Source: Gottschalkiaceae bacterium SANA | GTDB taxonomy: Bacteria > Bacillota > Clostridia > Tissierellales > GPF-1 | NCBI GenBank assembly: GCA_036323355.1 | Contig: AP028876.1 | Coordinates: 1,302,001-1,366,000 of the forward strand | DNA: 64,000 nt | Direction of reading: 5' to 3' | Part shown: positions 24,737 to 33,207 of the stretch, in pieces | Numbering within the stretch: position 1 is the first letter of the stretch | How the letters are laid out: every line of letters starts with the position of its first letter | Translations under genes and position numbers: made by a program | Notes under the pieces: model-generated | What the model was told of the DNA's origin: nothing | What the model saw: only the letters and a program-made list of their open reading frames with translations | Database searches by the model: none

Positions 24737-26290
24737 TTACTGGCAAAGATCTCCGACTGCTTTGACTCGAATTCGAGTCGCATTGCCAGGGTGATAAGCC
24801 AAAGGAATATCTTCCACTTCTTGAATTTCAATGGAACTTGGTTCAGCACCAGCCTTGATGGCTTCTTCGGTAGCAGTTGTTTTTGCGCTGACAATCGCTT
24901 CGTCGCGCGTGATATCAACCAAGGAGAAGACACGGTTGATTTCGCCGCTGACTTGTGAAATGGCGGATCCAACAGCGTTAGCCACAGGGAAGTGATTGGG
25001 TCGAATAATCTCCGAGATCCCTTCCAACTCATCCGTGACAAGGACACTTCCGCCTCCTACTAATATTACGGGAACAGGATCGGCTGATATCTTCATTCGA
25101 TCAACGCCTTCGCTGATCAAGCGCATCCACTCAGTCATCGCTTTTTTCGCAAAGCCTTCATCAATGTGCGCAACCAAAGTGGAATCGCCTAAGTCCATCA
25201 TGCCAAGACGAACTGCGATGTCGGAAGTGGTTAAGGTATCGCCACCAAAAATCAGGGATTTTTCCGTGATTTGATAACCTACACTTTCGGGTCCCACAAT
25301 CACTTTATCTCCTACTTCTTTAACCAAGGTGCCGCCGCCAACGCCGATCGCTGTGATATCCGGCATTCTGAAATTGGTACGAGCACCGCCAATAGTAACG
25401 GCTAGAGAAGATTCCCGTGGAAATCCACTCATAATGACACCGATATCGGTCGTTGTACCGCCGACATCCAATACGATAGCATTTTGATTTTGACTGAGGT
25501 ATGAAGCGCCTCGAATGCTGTTGGTAGGACCGCAAGCAATGGTCAAAATGGGGTAGCGCTGCGCGTATTCAGAGGACATTAAGGTACCGTCGTTCTGGCA
25601 TAGATACAATTCTGCATCCAATATGCCTTCTTGCTTTAATCCAGCCTTAAAGCCTTCCACTGTTCTTGTCGCAACATTGTGAAGTGCTGCATTTAAAATA
25701 GTTGCATTCTCTCTTTCAATTAGCCCAACGGATGCAATTTCACTTGATTTGGAAATTGGAATGTCTCCCAGTTCTTCGCGTAAAATGCTTTCCACTTCAT
25801 ACTCGTGATCATTTCGAACGGGTGAGAAGACAGCTGTAAGGGCAATGGTATCTACCTTGCCTTTTAGTTGTTTTGCAACCTCTCGAATCTCTTGTGCATC
25901 AAGCGGTGAGATCTCGCGACCATCAAATTCGTAGCCGCCCTTAATGATGTGAATATTGCTGCCGATTGCTTGACGAAGGGATTCTGGCCAGTCTGGCATG
26001 GGTCGGATGCTGAAGGTGGCCGGTGCTGCGATTCGGATGATTCCGACACGGCAGAGACCTTTTCTTTCAACAATGGCATTGGTGCAATGGGTGGTGCCCA
26101 GCATAGCGTAGTCTATTTTCTGTTTATTGATTTGACTTTCACGAAGCACTTTCTTGATGGCATTATTAATTCCAGTTGTAACATCAAGGGTTGTAGGCAT
26201 TTTTACACCTGCAACAACATGCAAAGATTCATCTATGATAACTGCATCGGTATTTGTACCGCCAACATCAATTCCTAATCTATATTTCAT
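24737..26290 (-). CDS. Hydantoinase/oxoprolinase-family (HyuA-type) protein
   Basis: The 517-residue protein has the actin-like ATPase fold of the hydantoinase A family: YRLGIDVGGTNTDAV at the N-terminus, GTTHCTNAI near 65, and the second phosphate loop LDVGGTTTDIGVI near 270, both glycine-rich motifs intact. Known relatives hydrolyse hydantoins, 5-oxoproline or carboxylate ketones in an ATP-dependent way. No HyuB subunit is nearby; the partner here is a DUF917 protein whose stop codon ends 1 base before this ATG. It is the last gene of a sigma-54 operon. Confidence 0.88.
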   Translation of the reverse strand: MKYRLGIDVGGTNTDAVIIDESLHVVAGVKMPTTLDVTTGINNAIKKVLRESQINKQKIDYAMLGTTHCTNAIVERKGLCRVGIIRIAAPATFSIRPMPDWPESLRQAIGSNIHIIKGGYEFDGREISPLDAQEIREVAKQLKGKVDTIALTAVFSPVRNDHEYEVESILREELGDIPISKSSEIASVGLIERENATILNAALHNVATRTVEGFKAGLKQEGILDAELYLCQNDGTLMSSEYAQRYPILTIACGPTNSIRGASYLSQNQNAIVLDVGGTTTDIGVIMSGFPRESSLAVTIGGARTNFRMPDITAIGVGGGTLVKEVGDKVIVGPESVGYQITEKSLIFGGDTLTTSDIAVRLGMMDLGDSTLVAHIDEGFAKKAMTEWMRLISEGVDRMKISADPVPVILVGGGSVLVTDELEGISEIIRPNHFPVANAVGSAISQVSGEINRVFSLVDITRDEAIVSAKTTATEEAIKAGAEPSSIEIQEVEDIPLAYHPGNATRIRVKAVGDLCQ

Positions 26291-26291
26291 C

Positions 26292-27380
26292 CTACTTGGC
26301 TCCCTTCACTCGTTCTTCGATTGGTACATAGTCTATGTCATATTTGAAGTAGCGTGGCCCCACAGTCTCGATTCCTTTTTTTGTTCTCCACTTTTCATCA
26401 CAGCGCAAGCCGACAACCACAACACGGCGTCCATATTTCAAGGCTTCCGTTGTAATGGGAACACCGGTTTCCAAGTCAACGATCGTAATTAGATCTGGGG
26501 TGGTTGCCAAGACTTCATCGCCCTTCATCACAACCAAGTTTTCGTTTTGGAAGTCCACGTGGCAGGATTCGCCCTTGTCTGCATTAATGCCAACGATTTT
26601 CGCTTTCCCGAAGTTGAAACCTTGACGGGTTTCTCGCAGAATATCAACGATTTTACCGGTAAACAGCTTGTATCCGTCTACGAAGTTGATCATGCGGTCG
26701 ATGGGAAGAATGTCAGAGTCATCTTTATCCATAATGGAAGCTCCAATATTCTCGGCAAGGGTTAGGGTATTGTAAATGGCTGATTTTTTCAACTGATGTC
26801 CAAACATGGAATAAATGGAGATCATAACGGACCCGCCCATGGTGATGGTAGCGGTGCGGGCCAAGGTTTCTGACCAGGTGTTGCTGACGGTTTCCATGAT
26901 CATGGAGTTGCCTTTTTCATCGGTAACGACCATGGGGCTTGTTGTAATTCCATCTAAATGAAAGGTAACCATCTGAAGCTCGGGGAAGGCGCGCCCCATG
27001 CCATCGCAATCAATGATGGGGATGCCTAATTTGGCAGCAACAGCGAATGGAAGCATGGAATTCACACCGCCAGCTTCGATAGGAAGGGTAGCGAATACCT
27101 TTTGGCCCGTGTATTTTTCAAGATGATTGATGATGACATCAAATTCTTGTCCATTGGCAATTTTCTCAATTAAAACAGTGGGGGCACCCATCATTGCTGT
27201 TGGCACCACGAAGGCGTCATCGGGCACTTCGCTCGGATCCAACATTTGTATGGGCCCGTATTGTCGGATGGCCTCTATGGCCATCAGTTTGCCGATGTAG
27301 GGGTCTCCGCCACCACCGGTGCCTAGTAGTGCGGCACCTAAAGCGATTTTTTCAATAGCTTTTTCGTCAATCAGTCTCAT
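26292..27380 (-). CDS. DUF917 (S-methylthiohydantoin desulfurase-like) protein
   Basis: The 362-residue protein starts MRLIDEKAIEKIALGAALLG and shows the DUF917 signatures GTGGGGDPYIGKL and PIIDCDGMGRAFPELQM. A characterised relative of this family is an S-methylthiohydantoin desulfurase; most members are encoded next to HyuA-type proteins, as here. The start at 27380 follows AGGAGG; the 25 in-frame codons upstream overlap the permease gene and are not used. It lies 13 bp behind the permease in one operon. A second, related copy is at 30718. Confidence 0.88.
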   Translation of the reverse strand: MRLIDEKAIEKIALGAALLGTGGGGDPYIGKLMAIEAIRQYGPIQMLDPSEVPDDAFVVPTAMMGAPTVLIEKIANGQEFDVIINHLEKYTGQKVFATLPIEAGGVNSMLPFAVAAKLGIPIIDCDGMGRAFPELQMVTFHLDGITTSPMVVTDEKGNSMIMETVSNTWSETLARTATITMGGSVMISIYSMFGHQLKKSAIYNTLTLAENIGASIMDKDDSDILPIDRMINFVDGYKLFTGKIVDILRETRQGFNFGKAKIVGINADKGESCHVDFQNENLVVMKGDEVLATTPDLITIVDLETGVPITTEALKYGRRVVVVGLRCDEKWRTKKGIETVGPRYFKYDIDYVPIEERVKGAK

Positions 27381-27393
27381 GTCTTTTTTCCTC

Positions 27394-28707
27394 CTATGCA
27401 CTGACCTCTTTGTCAGTGTTACTTTCTTCTTTGGAACCTGTGTCTTTGTTTTCAAATTTATTCAAAATGACATTGGCGATCATCGCAACAACAATGGCAT
27501 TGACCGGTGCGCTGCCCATATGAACAAAGTAGCCAACTGCAAAGCCGATTAACCAAGAGATTACGCCTGTCCAACGAACGCCTTCCTCTTCTTTCCACTT
27601 GCTTGGGTCACCTTTTCGAATAATCCAGTAGTCTGCGATCATAACGCCGGCAATCGGTGAGATGCCTGTTGTTAATACCAATAGGAAGGGGATAAAGTGG
27701 TTCATAATTCCAACAACGGCTAAAACCGTGCCGATGATGCCGGCAATTGCTGTTGCCATAGGACGCTTGTCGTCTTTCAGATGGAACATACTTGTCAAAG
27801 CGATACCACCTGAATAGGCGTTTACCGCATTGGTTGTCCAGGTTGCCAAAATTAGAATCATCAATCCGATCAAAGGGAAACCTAAATTGGAAACGACCTG
27901 AGTCATATCCGCGGAGCCTGCGGTAATGGCCATTAGTGCCCCTGCACTCAATAAGATGACACCCATTGGCAATACGCCCAAAACGGAGGAAAGGATGGCA
28001 CCCTTTCGGTTTTCTGCATAGCGAGAGTAGTCGGGAGCGATAACGCCACCAACGGCGAAACCGCCAACGGTGATTGCAACGCCTTGCAAGAATGAGAAAG
28101 GTGCAGCTGGCGTATAGCTTAGCAATGCGTCCATGCCAAAGTTTGAAACAACACTATAGGTTCCGTATATGGCCATAAGCAAAAGAGCTGGTACAGCAAC
28201 ATAATTCAAGTAAGCCAAAGCCTTGTAACCATAAACAGCCGTCATCAGCATAATGGCACCCCAAATGGCAGCAGACAATTGGAAGGAAATGTTGACGCCT
28301 AGCCAATCATTCATAATGCTTGAGAATGCGCTTCCTGTGATGCTGGTCTGAACACCAAACCAACCCATAACGGAAATGCCAATTACGAATGAGATGATAA
28401 AGGATGCTCCACTCTTTCCAAATGCCGAACTGGCGGATGAAACGGTGGGTCGACCTAGGTCAGCGCCTTGGACACCTTGGAAAGTCATAAATAAAACGAC
28501 GATTGCATAGCCGACGAAACCAGCAAGCAAGGCTTGTTTTAATGGCAAGCCTGAAACGAGGACACCACCAACCATCAAAGATGATACGCTGATAATTGCA
28601 CCGATCCAGATGAGTGCGATACTCACCCAATGCTTTCTTTCGGACTGGGGAATTGATTCCAGTGCATGCTTTTCAATAAATCCATCATTTTTCTTTTCTG
28701 TGTTCAT
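27394..28707 (-). CDS. NCS1-family (cytosine/hydantoin permease-like) transporter
   Basis: The 437-residue protein has about 12 membrane helices. The patterns LMVGGVLVSGLPLKQALLAG, GADLGRPTVSSASSAFG and GWFGVQTSITGSAFS are those of NCS1 nucleobase:cation symporters (CodB and the hydantoin carrier Mhp1). It probably imports the substrate of the DUF917/HyuA proteins. Start ATG 28707 follows AAAGGAGG; further upstream codons in frame fall between promoter and ribosome binding site. It is the first gene of the minus-strand sigma-54 operon. Confidence 0.88.
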   Translation of the reverse strand: MNTEKKNDGFIEKHALESIPQSERKHWVSIALIWIGAIISVSSLMVGGVLVSGLPLKQALLAGFVGYAIVVLFMTFQGVQGADLGRPTVSSASSAFGKSGASFIISFVIGISVMGWFGVQTSITGSAFSSIMNDWLGVNISFQLSAAIWGAIMLMTAVYGYKALAYLNYVAVPALLLMAIYGTYSVVSNFGMDALLSYTPAAPFSFLQGVAITVGGFAVGGVIAPDYSRYAENRKGAILSSVLGVLPMGVILLSAGALMAITAGSADMTQVVSNLGFPLIGLMILILATWTTNAVNAYSGGIALTSMFHLKDDKRPMATAIAGIIGTVLAVVGIMNHFIPFLLVLTTGISPIAGVMIADYWIIRKGDPSKWKEEEGVRWTGVISWLIGFAVGYFVHMGSAPVNAIVVAMIANVILNKFENKDTGSKEESNTDKEVSA

Positions 28708-28765
28708 GCTTTCCTCCTTTAAATCTAAATTAGTAAGAATAAATTCGTCTTGCAAGCCTTACATT

Positions 28766-28782
28766 TGCAAGTTTCGTGCCAA
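28766..28782 (-). promoter_or_regulatory. Sigma-54 promoter of the permease-DUF917-HyuA operon
   Basis: On the minus strand TTGGCACGAAACTTGCA matches TTGGCACG-N4-TTGCW completely, with GG and GC 10 bases apart. It lies 59 bases before the permease start codon and faces the sigma-54 activator gene. Confidence 0.93.
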
Positions 28783-28860
28783 AAGGAAAATGGCATTTTT
28801 GTGAAAAAGACAATAATAGCAGATGAAACAAGTCGAAATCGAGAGTAATCGTATAGATTA

Positions 28861-28941
28861 TTCTCATGATTTCCAATTTGTTTTGCATAAATTCTCGTTT
28901 TTTCTCATTTTTTCTAAAAAAATCGCATTTTTCTCATTTTT
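28861..28941. promoter_or_regulatory. TTCTCATTTTT repeats, candidate enhancer for the divergent sigma-54 operon
   Basis: The 347-base gap 28708-29054 holds two promoters and this region. TTCTCATTTTT occurs at 28902 and 28931 (29 bp apart), with related TTCTCAT at 28861 and TTCTCG at 28892. The distance to the sigma-54 promoter (about 100-170 bp) suits activator binding. The low complexity of the tract weakens the case. Confidence 0.4.
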
Positions 28942-28943
28942 AA

Positions 28944-28972
28944 TTGTTTTGCCTCGAAATTTCTTCTATACT
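28944..28972 (+). promoter_or_regulatory. Sigma-A promoter of the sigma-54 activator gene
   Basis: TTGTTT (28944-28949), a 17-bp spacer and TATACT (28967-28972), about 80 bases before the start codon. Confidence 0.65.
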
Positions 28973-29054
28973 GGTATTAACAAACTTGAAAAAGATGAAT
29001 TTCATGGATAAATAGTAATCATTTGAATTGATGGTTGATGGGAGGACACAGATT

Positions 29055-30683
29055 GTGGAAGAATTGAAACGTCTTTTAATGAGCTTTGGAGAACGGACCT
29101 ATCAAACAATCGTCTTGTTTGATCAAAACCAAATCATTTATATTATCGGAAAGTCTGTTTCATTTGAGGGCTTCAGTGAATTGTGGGAGCAGCGGAATAA
29201 TCAACCTGTGAATGAATTTGACTGCCCTGGGCGTGTCAGTTTTCATGGAAACTATGGATTATTATGGATTGCAGAGTCATTTGATGAGCGTTATCCGATC
29301 TATTTAAAGATGGTGGACTTACATGTTGAGAATGATCGGCTTCAAAAATTGCAACACTTCTATAACCACATCATTCGGGAAATTGGACGTGTTTCAGATA
29401 CAGGAATCTTAGTTGTTAATGACAAGGGACAGCTTTTATATGAGAATGATGCATCGCAGCAGATTGATTTGAAGATGACAGTTGCTGAGCTAGCTAAGAT
29501 TGATGAGCCGGCACCAATGAAATTTGATGAGATGATTAGAGAGTATCCCTCTCACAAAATTTATCGTAGAGGATTGCCAGATCAAAAAAGTACCCTTATT
29601 TTTTCTAAGGTGATGCAAGGAGAGGTTCAAAAAACACAAGCTTATGAATCTGCGGCATCTCTAGAAAGAAAAATTATCGGACAGACTTCTACTATGGAAG
29701 AAATTATGAATACCATTAACAAGGTTGCGCCAACAGACTCTACGATATTGATTCGCGGAGAAAGTGGAACCGGTAAAGAAGGCTTTGCCAAGTTAATTCA
29801 TAACAAAAGCCCGAGAAAAAACAAGCCGTTCATAGCCATCAATTGCGCGTCGATACCAGAAGACTTGTTGGAAAGTGAGTTATTTGGCTATGCAAAAGGC
29901 TCTTTTACAGGCGCTTTAAAGGGCGGAAAAACAGGTAAATTTGAAGCTGCTAACAAAGGAACGATCTTTTTGGATGAAATTGGCGACATGTCAATGAATT
30001 TACAGGCGAAATTATTACGGGTCTTAGAGGAAAAGACAATAGAGAAGGTCGGGGGGGGTCGGTCGATCAAGGTAGATGTGCGAATTATCAGCGCTACCCA
30101 TCAGAATTTGGAGACTATGATTTTAAAGAAACAATTCAGAAAGGATTTGTTTTATCGGTTGAATGTCATTCCCATACCGATCCCTGCACTTCGCGACAGA
30201 GCAGAAGATATCGAAAATCTGGTGCATTACTATATTAAGAAGCATAGTATCGTGAACAGTCGTTCCTTTATGCGACCATCAGTAGAAGTAATTGAAAAGA
30301 TGAAGGCCTACAATTGGCCAGGAAATATTCGCGAATTGATTAATGTGGTTGAGTATATTGTATCTACCGAAGACGGAGAAATTATTACAGAGAAGATGCT
30401 CCCTCGTGAAATTTTGAATATAAAGCGAAGAGAGAAGCCGGATGGGAAATTATATCAAGCCATTGAAGAGACCGTGAAACGACATGTTGTGCCGATTGAA
30501 AACTACCAAAGACAATTGGTGAAGAAATCGAAGGCAAAACCAAGAAAACCGAATCGGAAGGAACTTTTAAAATTGCTTGACGAGTTCGGATATTCCAGTG
30601 AGAACAAAAAGGAACTAGCCAAACATTTGGGTATTAGTCCAGCTACTTTGTATCGATGGCTGAAAAAGAATGAGATCACTTGA
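29055..30683 (+). CDS. Sigma-54-dependent transcriptional activator
   Basis: The 542-residue protein has an N-terminal sensory region with a PAS-like segment near 120 (GILVVNDKGQLLYENDA). An AAA+ domain follows: Walker A GESGTGKEGFAK, GSFTGA, Walker B TIFLDEIGDM, and the sensor/arginine region RKDLFYRLNVIPI. The C-terminus has a helix-turn-helix (LAKHLGISPATLYRWLKKN). It very probably activates the sigma-54 promoter at 28766-28782. GTG 29055 is chosen as start because GGGAGG lies at 29039-29044; TTG 29028 and ATG 29031 lie upstream of that site. A run of eight G (30051-30058) lies inside the AAA+ coding region. Confidence 0.9.
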   Translation: MEELKRLLMSFGERTYQTIVLFDQNQIIYIIGKSVSFEGFSELWEQRNNQPVNEFDCPGRVSFHGNYGLLWIAESFDERYPIYLKMVDLHVENDRLQKLQHFYNHIIREIGRVSDTGILVVNDKGQLLYENDASQQIDLKMTVAELAKIDEPAPMKFDEMIREYPSHKIYRRGLPDQKSTLIFSKVMQGEVQKTQAYESAASLERKIIGQTSTMEEIMNTINKVAPTDSTILIRGESGTGKEGFAKLIHNKSPRKNKPFIAINCASIPEDLLESELFGYAKGSFTGALKGGKTGKFEAANKGTIFLDEIGDMSMNLQAKLLRVLEEKTIEKVGGGRSIKVDVRIISATHQNLETMILKKQFRKDLFYRLNVIPIPIPALRDRAEDIENLVHYYIKKHSIVNSRSFMRPSVEVIEKMKAYNWPGNIRELINVVEYIVSTEDGEIITEKMLPREILNIKRREKPDGKLYQAIEETVKRHVVPIENYQRQLVKKSKAKPRKPNRKELLKLLDEFGYSSENKKELAKHLGISPATLYRWLKKNEIT

Positions 30684-30717
30684 TGGGTAGAAGTGAGCTC
30701 GAAGGGAGATGACTCAT

Positions 30718-31794
30718 ATGAAAAAGATTGATAAGCAATCGCTTGAAGCCCTTATGGTAGGCAGTCAATTTCTGGGTTCTGGTGGTGGCGGAAAGATTCA
30801 CATTTTAAGACAATTGGTTAAGGATAGTTTTGATGATTCTTTTTCGGTTGATTTGATGGCAGTCGATGAAATAGCCGAGGAAGGGATTGGTACAACGGTC
30901 GGTATGGTTGGCTCTCCAGAAGCCCTCGAGGAATTCTTGCCTACAGGACAAGAAGGCAGAGAATTATTGGATAAAATGCAGGAACTGACGGGGAAGAAAA
31001 CCGATGCAATCTTTACCATAGAGGGAGCGGGTGTTAATTTGATTTATCCGGTTATCGTTGCCTATGCGACGGGATTGCCAATCATTGACGGTGATGGCAT
31101 GGGGCGTGCATTTCCGGAATTGCCCATGACAACCTTTCAATTCAATAATCAACCAATTGCGCCCATCGTTTTTCAGGACATCGACCATATCTCCTATGTG
31201 TACAATGACCAAGACGCCAGCATGGTGGATTTAAAAATCAGGCAGAAGATTGCGGAGACCACGGGTATGGCATTTTTTGCTGGCTATCAAGCTCCTTATG
31301 CTGCGTTGAAACGAATCTTGATTCCTCATACCTTTTCGGTTGGGTTGAAGATTGGAGAAGCGTTTTTGCATGCGAATAATTTTGATGACCTGATGAGTGA
31401 GTTGGGCCACGTAACGCGTAATTCTCTTTATGGTTCTGCCATTGAAATTACGCGTGGTGTTGTCAGTGAACATGTCGCTATGGACCACTCTAATATCGCA
31501 TCGTATCAGGTGGGCGAATACAAAGTATACTATCACTATGAAAATCTAATGGTCTACCATAACAAGAAGTTGGTGGCCAATGTGCCTGATTTAATTACTT
31601 TGGTAGACTTGGATACTTTAGAGCCAATCTCTGTGACTGATGCGGAACTAGGCATGCGGGTTGCCATCGTGGCTACACCGGCGCCTTTGCAATTGAGAAC
31701 ACCGACTGCGCTCAGTTATGTAGGACCAAAAGCCTTTGGATTCAAGTCGGCTTATGAACCCTTGGAGAAGATTCATTTCAAGCATTTTTTCTAA
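30718..31794 (+). CDS. DUF917 family protein, second copy
   Basis: The 358-residue protein starts MKKIDKQSLEALMVG and carries FLGSGGGGKIHIL and PIIDGDGMGRAFPELPM, matching the signatures of the DUF917 protein at 26292. It lies 34 bp behind the activator gene, in the same direction. The start ATG 30718 is 9 bases after AAGGGAG; an earlier ATG at 30709 abuts that site and is unlikely. Together with the following gene it mirrors the DUF917-HyuA pair on the other strand. Confidence 0.85.
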   Translation: MKKIDKQSLEALMVGSQFLGSGGGGKIHILRQLVKDSFDDSFSVDLMAVDEIAEEGIGTTVGMVGSPEALEEFLPTGQEGRELLDKMQELTGKKTDAIFTIEGAGVNLIYPVIVAYATGLPIIDGDGMGRAFPELPMTTFQFNNQPIAPIVFQDIDHISYVYNDQDASMVDLKIRQKIAETTGMAFFAGYQAPYAALKRILIPHTFSVGLKIGEAFLHANNFDDLMSELGHVTRNSLYGSAIEITRGVVSEHVAMDHSNIASYQVGEYKVYYHYENLMVYHNKKLVANVPDLITLVDLDTLEPISVTDAELGMRVAIVATPAPLQLRTPTALSYVGPKAFGFKSAYEPLEKIHFKHFF

Positions 31795-31813
31795 AAGATG
31801 GGAGGTGAAGCAA

Positions 31814-32908
31814 ATGGCGCAATTGGGTCTTGTGATTCAGAAGGGTCAAGTGAAATATTTGTACGGGGAAGCGGGAACCATTGTTTTTTCTCAGTTGAAT
31901 GGGGATTTCGTAGAATGGATGGATGCATGTGGCATTGCTCTTGCTAGGATCGATTCTCTTGTTGTTCAAAAGGACTTTTGCGAGGAACTGCCACCAATTC
32001 AAGCTGAAGGTGGGCAATATCGGTTGGAGTTCGAAGGGTTTGTAAGAGAAAAGCTTTTTGATTCGAATCAAGGGTCTACGATAAGTCTTGAGGAAATGCG
32101 GCAGAAACAATTGGCAGAGTTTGATGCAGAGGATGTAGTTACCCCCGACGTAGAACTGATTCGTAATCAAATAACCCGGGAGGATTACTGGGTGATGAAT
32201 CTGATGCTGCATGAGCGGGCAAAAGAGTTTGTAAATGATCTTGAAGAAAAGCAAAAGCAATTTGGAATCAAGGTGCCGATCTACTTCTTGACGGGGAGCG
32301 GGTTTCTTACGGATGCCAAGAATGTGTTAAGAAATCCTGTATTAACTTGGCGGTCTGCTCAGGTATTGGAGTTGTTATCAACTGCTCGTCATCATCGATT
32401 AGAAAACTTTATTTATGTAAAGAAGCAAGAGGATGCCTATTCTCTTGCAGTGATGAAAGAAGGGGAAGTCATTGACTATCAGAATCGCTGTAGCTTTAAT
32501 GGGTTTGAACTGCCACCATGGTTTGTGAAAATCAGCAAATCTAAATCAAGCGATGTAGAGAATGCCATTACATTTCTAAAACGGATTCATGGAGAATTAC
32601 CTCTGGTGACAGAAGGCGAAAGTTGGAATAAGCGAGTTGAATACAGCCAGTATGCAGCCATGAGAAACCTGGTGGCGGGGTTGTTTCAGATTCCATACCG
32701 AAAACGACTCTTTCGACAGATCAACATGGCGCAAGGTAAGTTGACGGATCAAATAGAAGAAGAAATCAGACGGGCGATGGATCAGTACCTGATAAGAAAC
32801 GGGATCCGTCTTAAAGATCCAACATACACCATCAGCAGTGAGAACTGGCAGTACTCCTTGGAGAGGATTGCAAGGCTGGAGTTGAGGGTTGTTGGAAAAA
32901 TTGATTGA
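31814..32908 (+). CDS. Degenerate HyuA-like protein without ATP-binding motifs
   Basis: The 364-residue protein aligns by eye with the intact HyuA at 24737. ITREDYWVMNLMLHERA matches its IERENATILNAALHNVA, and YFLTGSGFLTDAKNVL-x-NPVLT matches its YLCQNDGTLMSSEYAQ-x-YPILT. The glycine-rich loops are gone: where HyuA has LDVGGTTTD this protein has IYVKKQEDA, and the N-terminal GGTNTD is absent. It is therefore probably a non-catalytic paralogue, perhaps a structural or regulatory partner of the DUF917 protein encoded 19 bp upstream. Homology is inferred from short matches. GGGAGGTGA precedes the ATG. Confidence 0.65.
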   Translation: MAQLGLVIQKGQVKYLYGEAGTIVFSQLNGDFVEWMDACGIALARIDSLVVQKDFCEELPPIQAEGGQYRLEFEGFVREKLFDSNQGSTISLEEMRQKQLAEFDAEDVVTPDVELIRNQITREDYWVMNLMLHERAKEFVNDLEEKQKQFGIKVPIYFLTGSGFLTDAKNVLRNPVLTWRSAQVLELLSTARHHRLENFIYVKKQEDAYSLAVMKEGEVIDYQNRCSFNGFELPPWFVKISKSKSSDVENAITFLKRIHGELPLVTEGESWNKRVEYSQYAAMRNLVAGLFQIPYRKRLFRQINMAQGKLTDQIEEEIRRAMDQYLIRNGIRLKDPTYTISSENWQYSLERIARLELRVVGKID

Positions 32909-32913
32909 GTTAG

Positions 32914-32938
32914 ATGCTGAGAAATCAGCATTTTTTTT
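32914..32938 (+). terminator. Terminator of the activator/DUF917 operon
   Basis: A perfect 7-bp stem ATGCTGA / TCAGCAT with loop GAAA runs into eight T. Confidence 0.88.
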
Positions 32939-33024
32939 GTTTGTCGGTAAACATTGGATTACAATTCCTCAAAACTTGTAAACTATAATTTAAACACATG
33001 TTAATTAAGTGGGATATATCCATA

Positions 33025-33053
33025 TTGTATAGCTATAAATTTAGATGTATAAT
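33025..33053 (+). promoter_or_regulatory. Candidate promoter of the TPR-CSD / RNase H-RnlA / RnlB operon
   Basis: TTGTAT (33025-33030), a 17-bp spacer and a perfect TATAAT (33048-33053). A second possibility, TTGACG at 33059-33064 with TATATT at 33084-33089, has a 19-bp spacer. The 33054-33207 leader shows no other clear element. Confidence 0.55.
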
Positions 33054-33207
33054 TTAAATTGACGATTCGAAGTTTTGGGTGGTTATATTATTGAGTTCTT
33101 TTGAGGTTTATTTTGCTGAGGGTAGAGCTGGAATAATTATTCTGAATTTCAAGCAAAGTGATTTGAGTTAGCAAATTCATTTTTTAGATATTGGGGTAGG
33201 TGATAGA

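Noticed and set aside
33091-33171. A 26-codon frame with a TTG start in the leader of the TPR-CSD gene
   Set aside because: No good ribosome binding site, no recognisable motif and very A/T-rich sequence; chance is enough to explain it.
32909-33207. A left attachment site matching the tRNA-Leu 3' end
   Set aside because: I searched by eye for a copy of the tRNA end (GGTGCTGAAGAAGGGACTTG) and found only a chance GATGCTGAGAAAT in the terminator.
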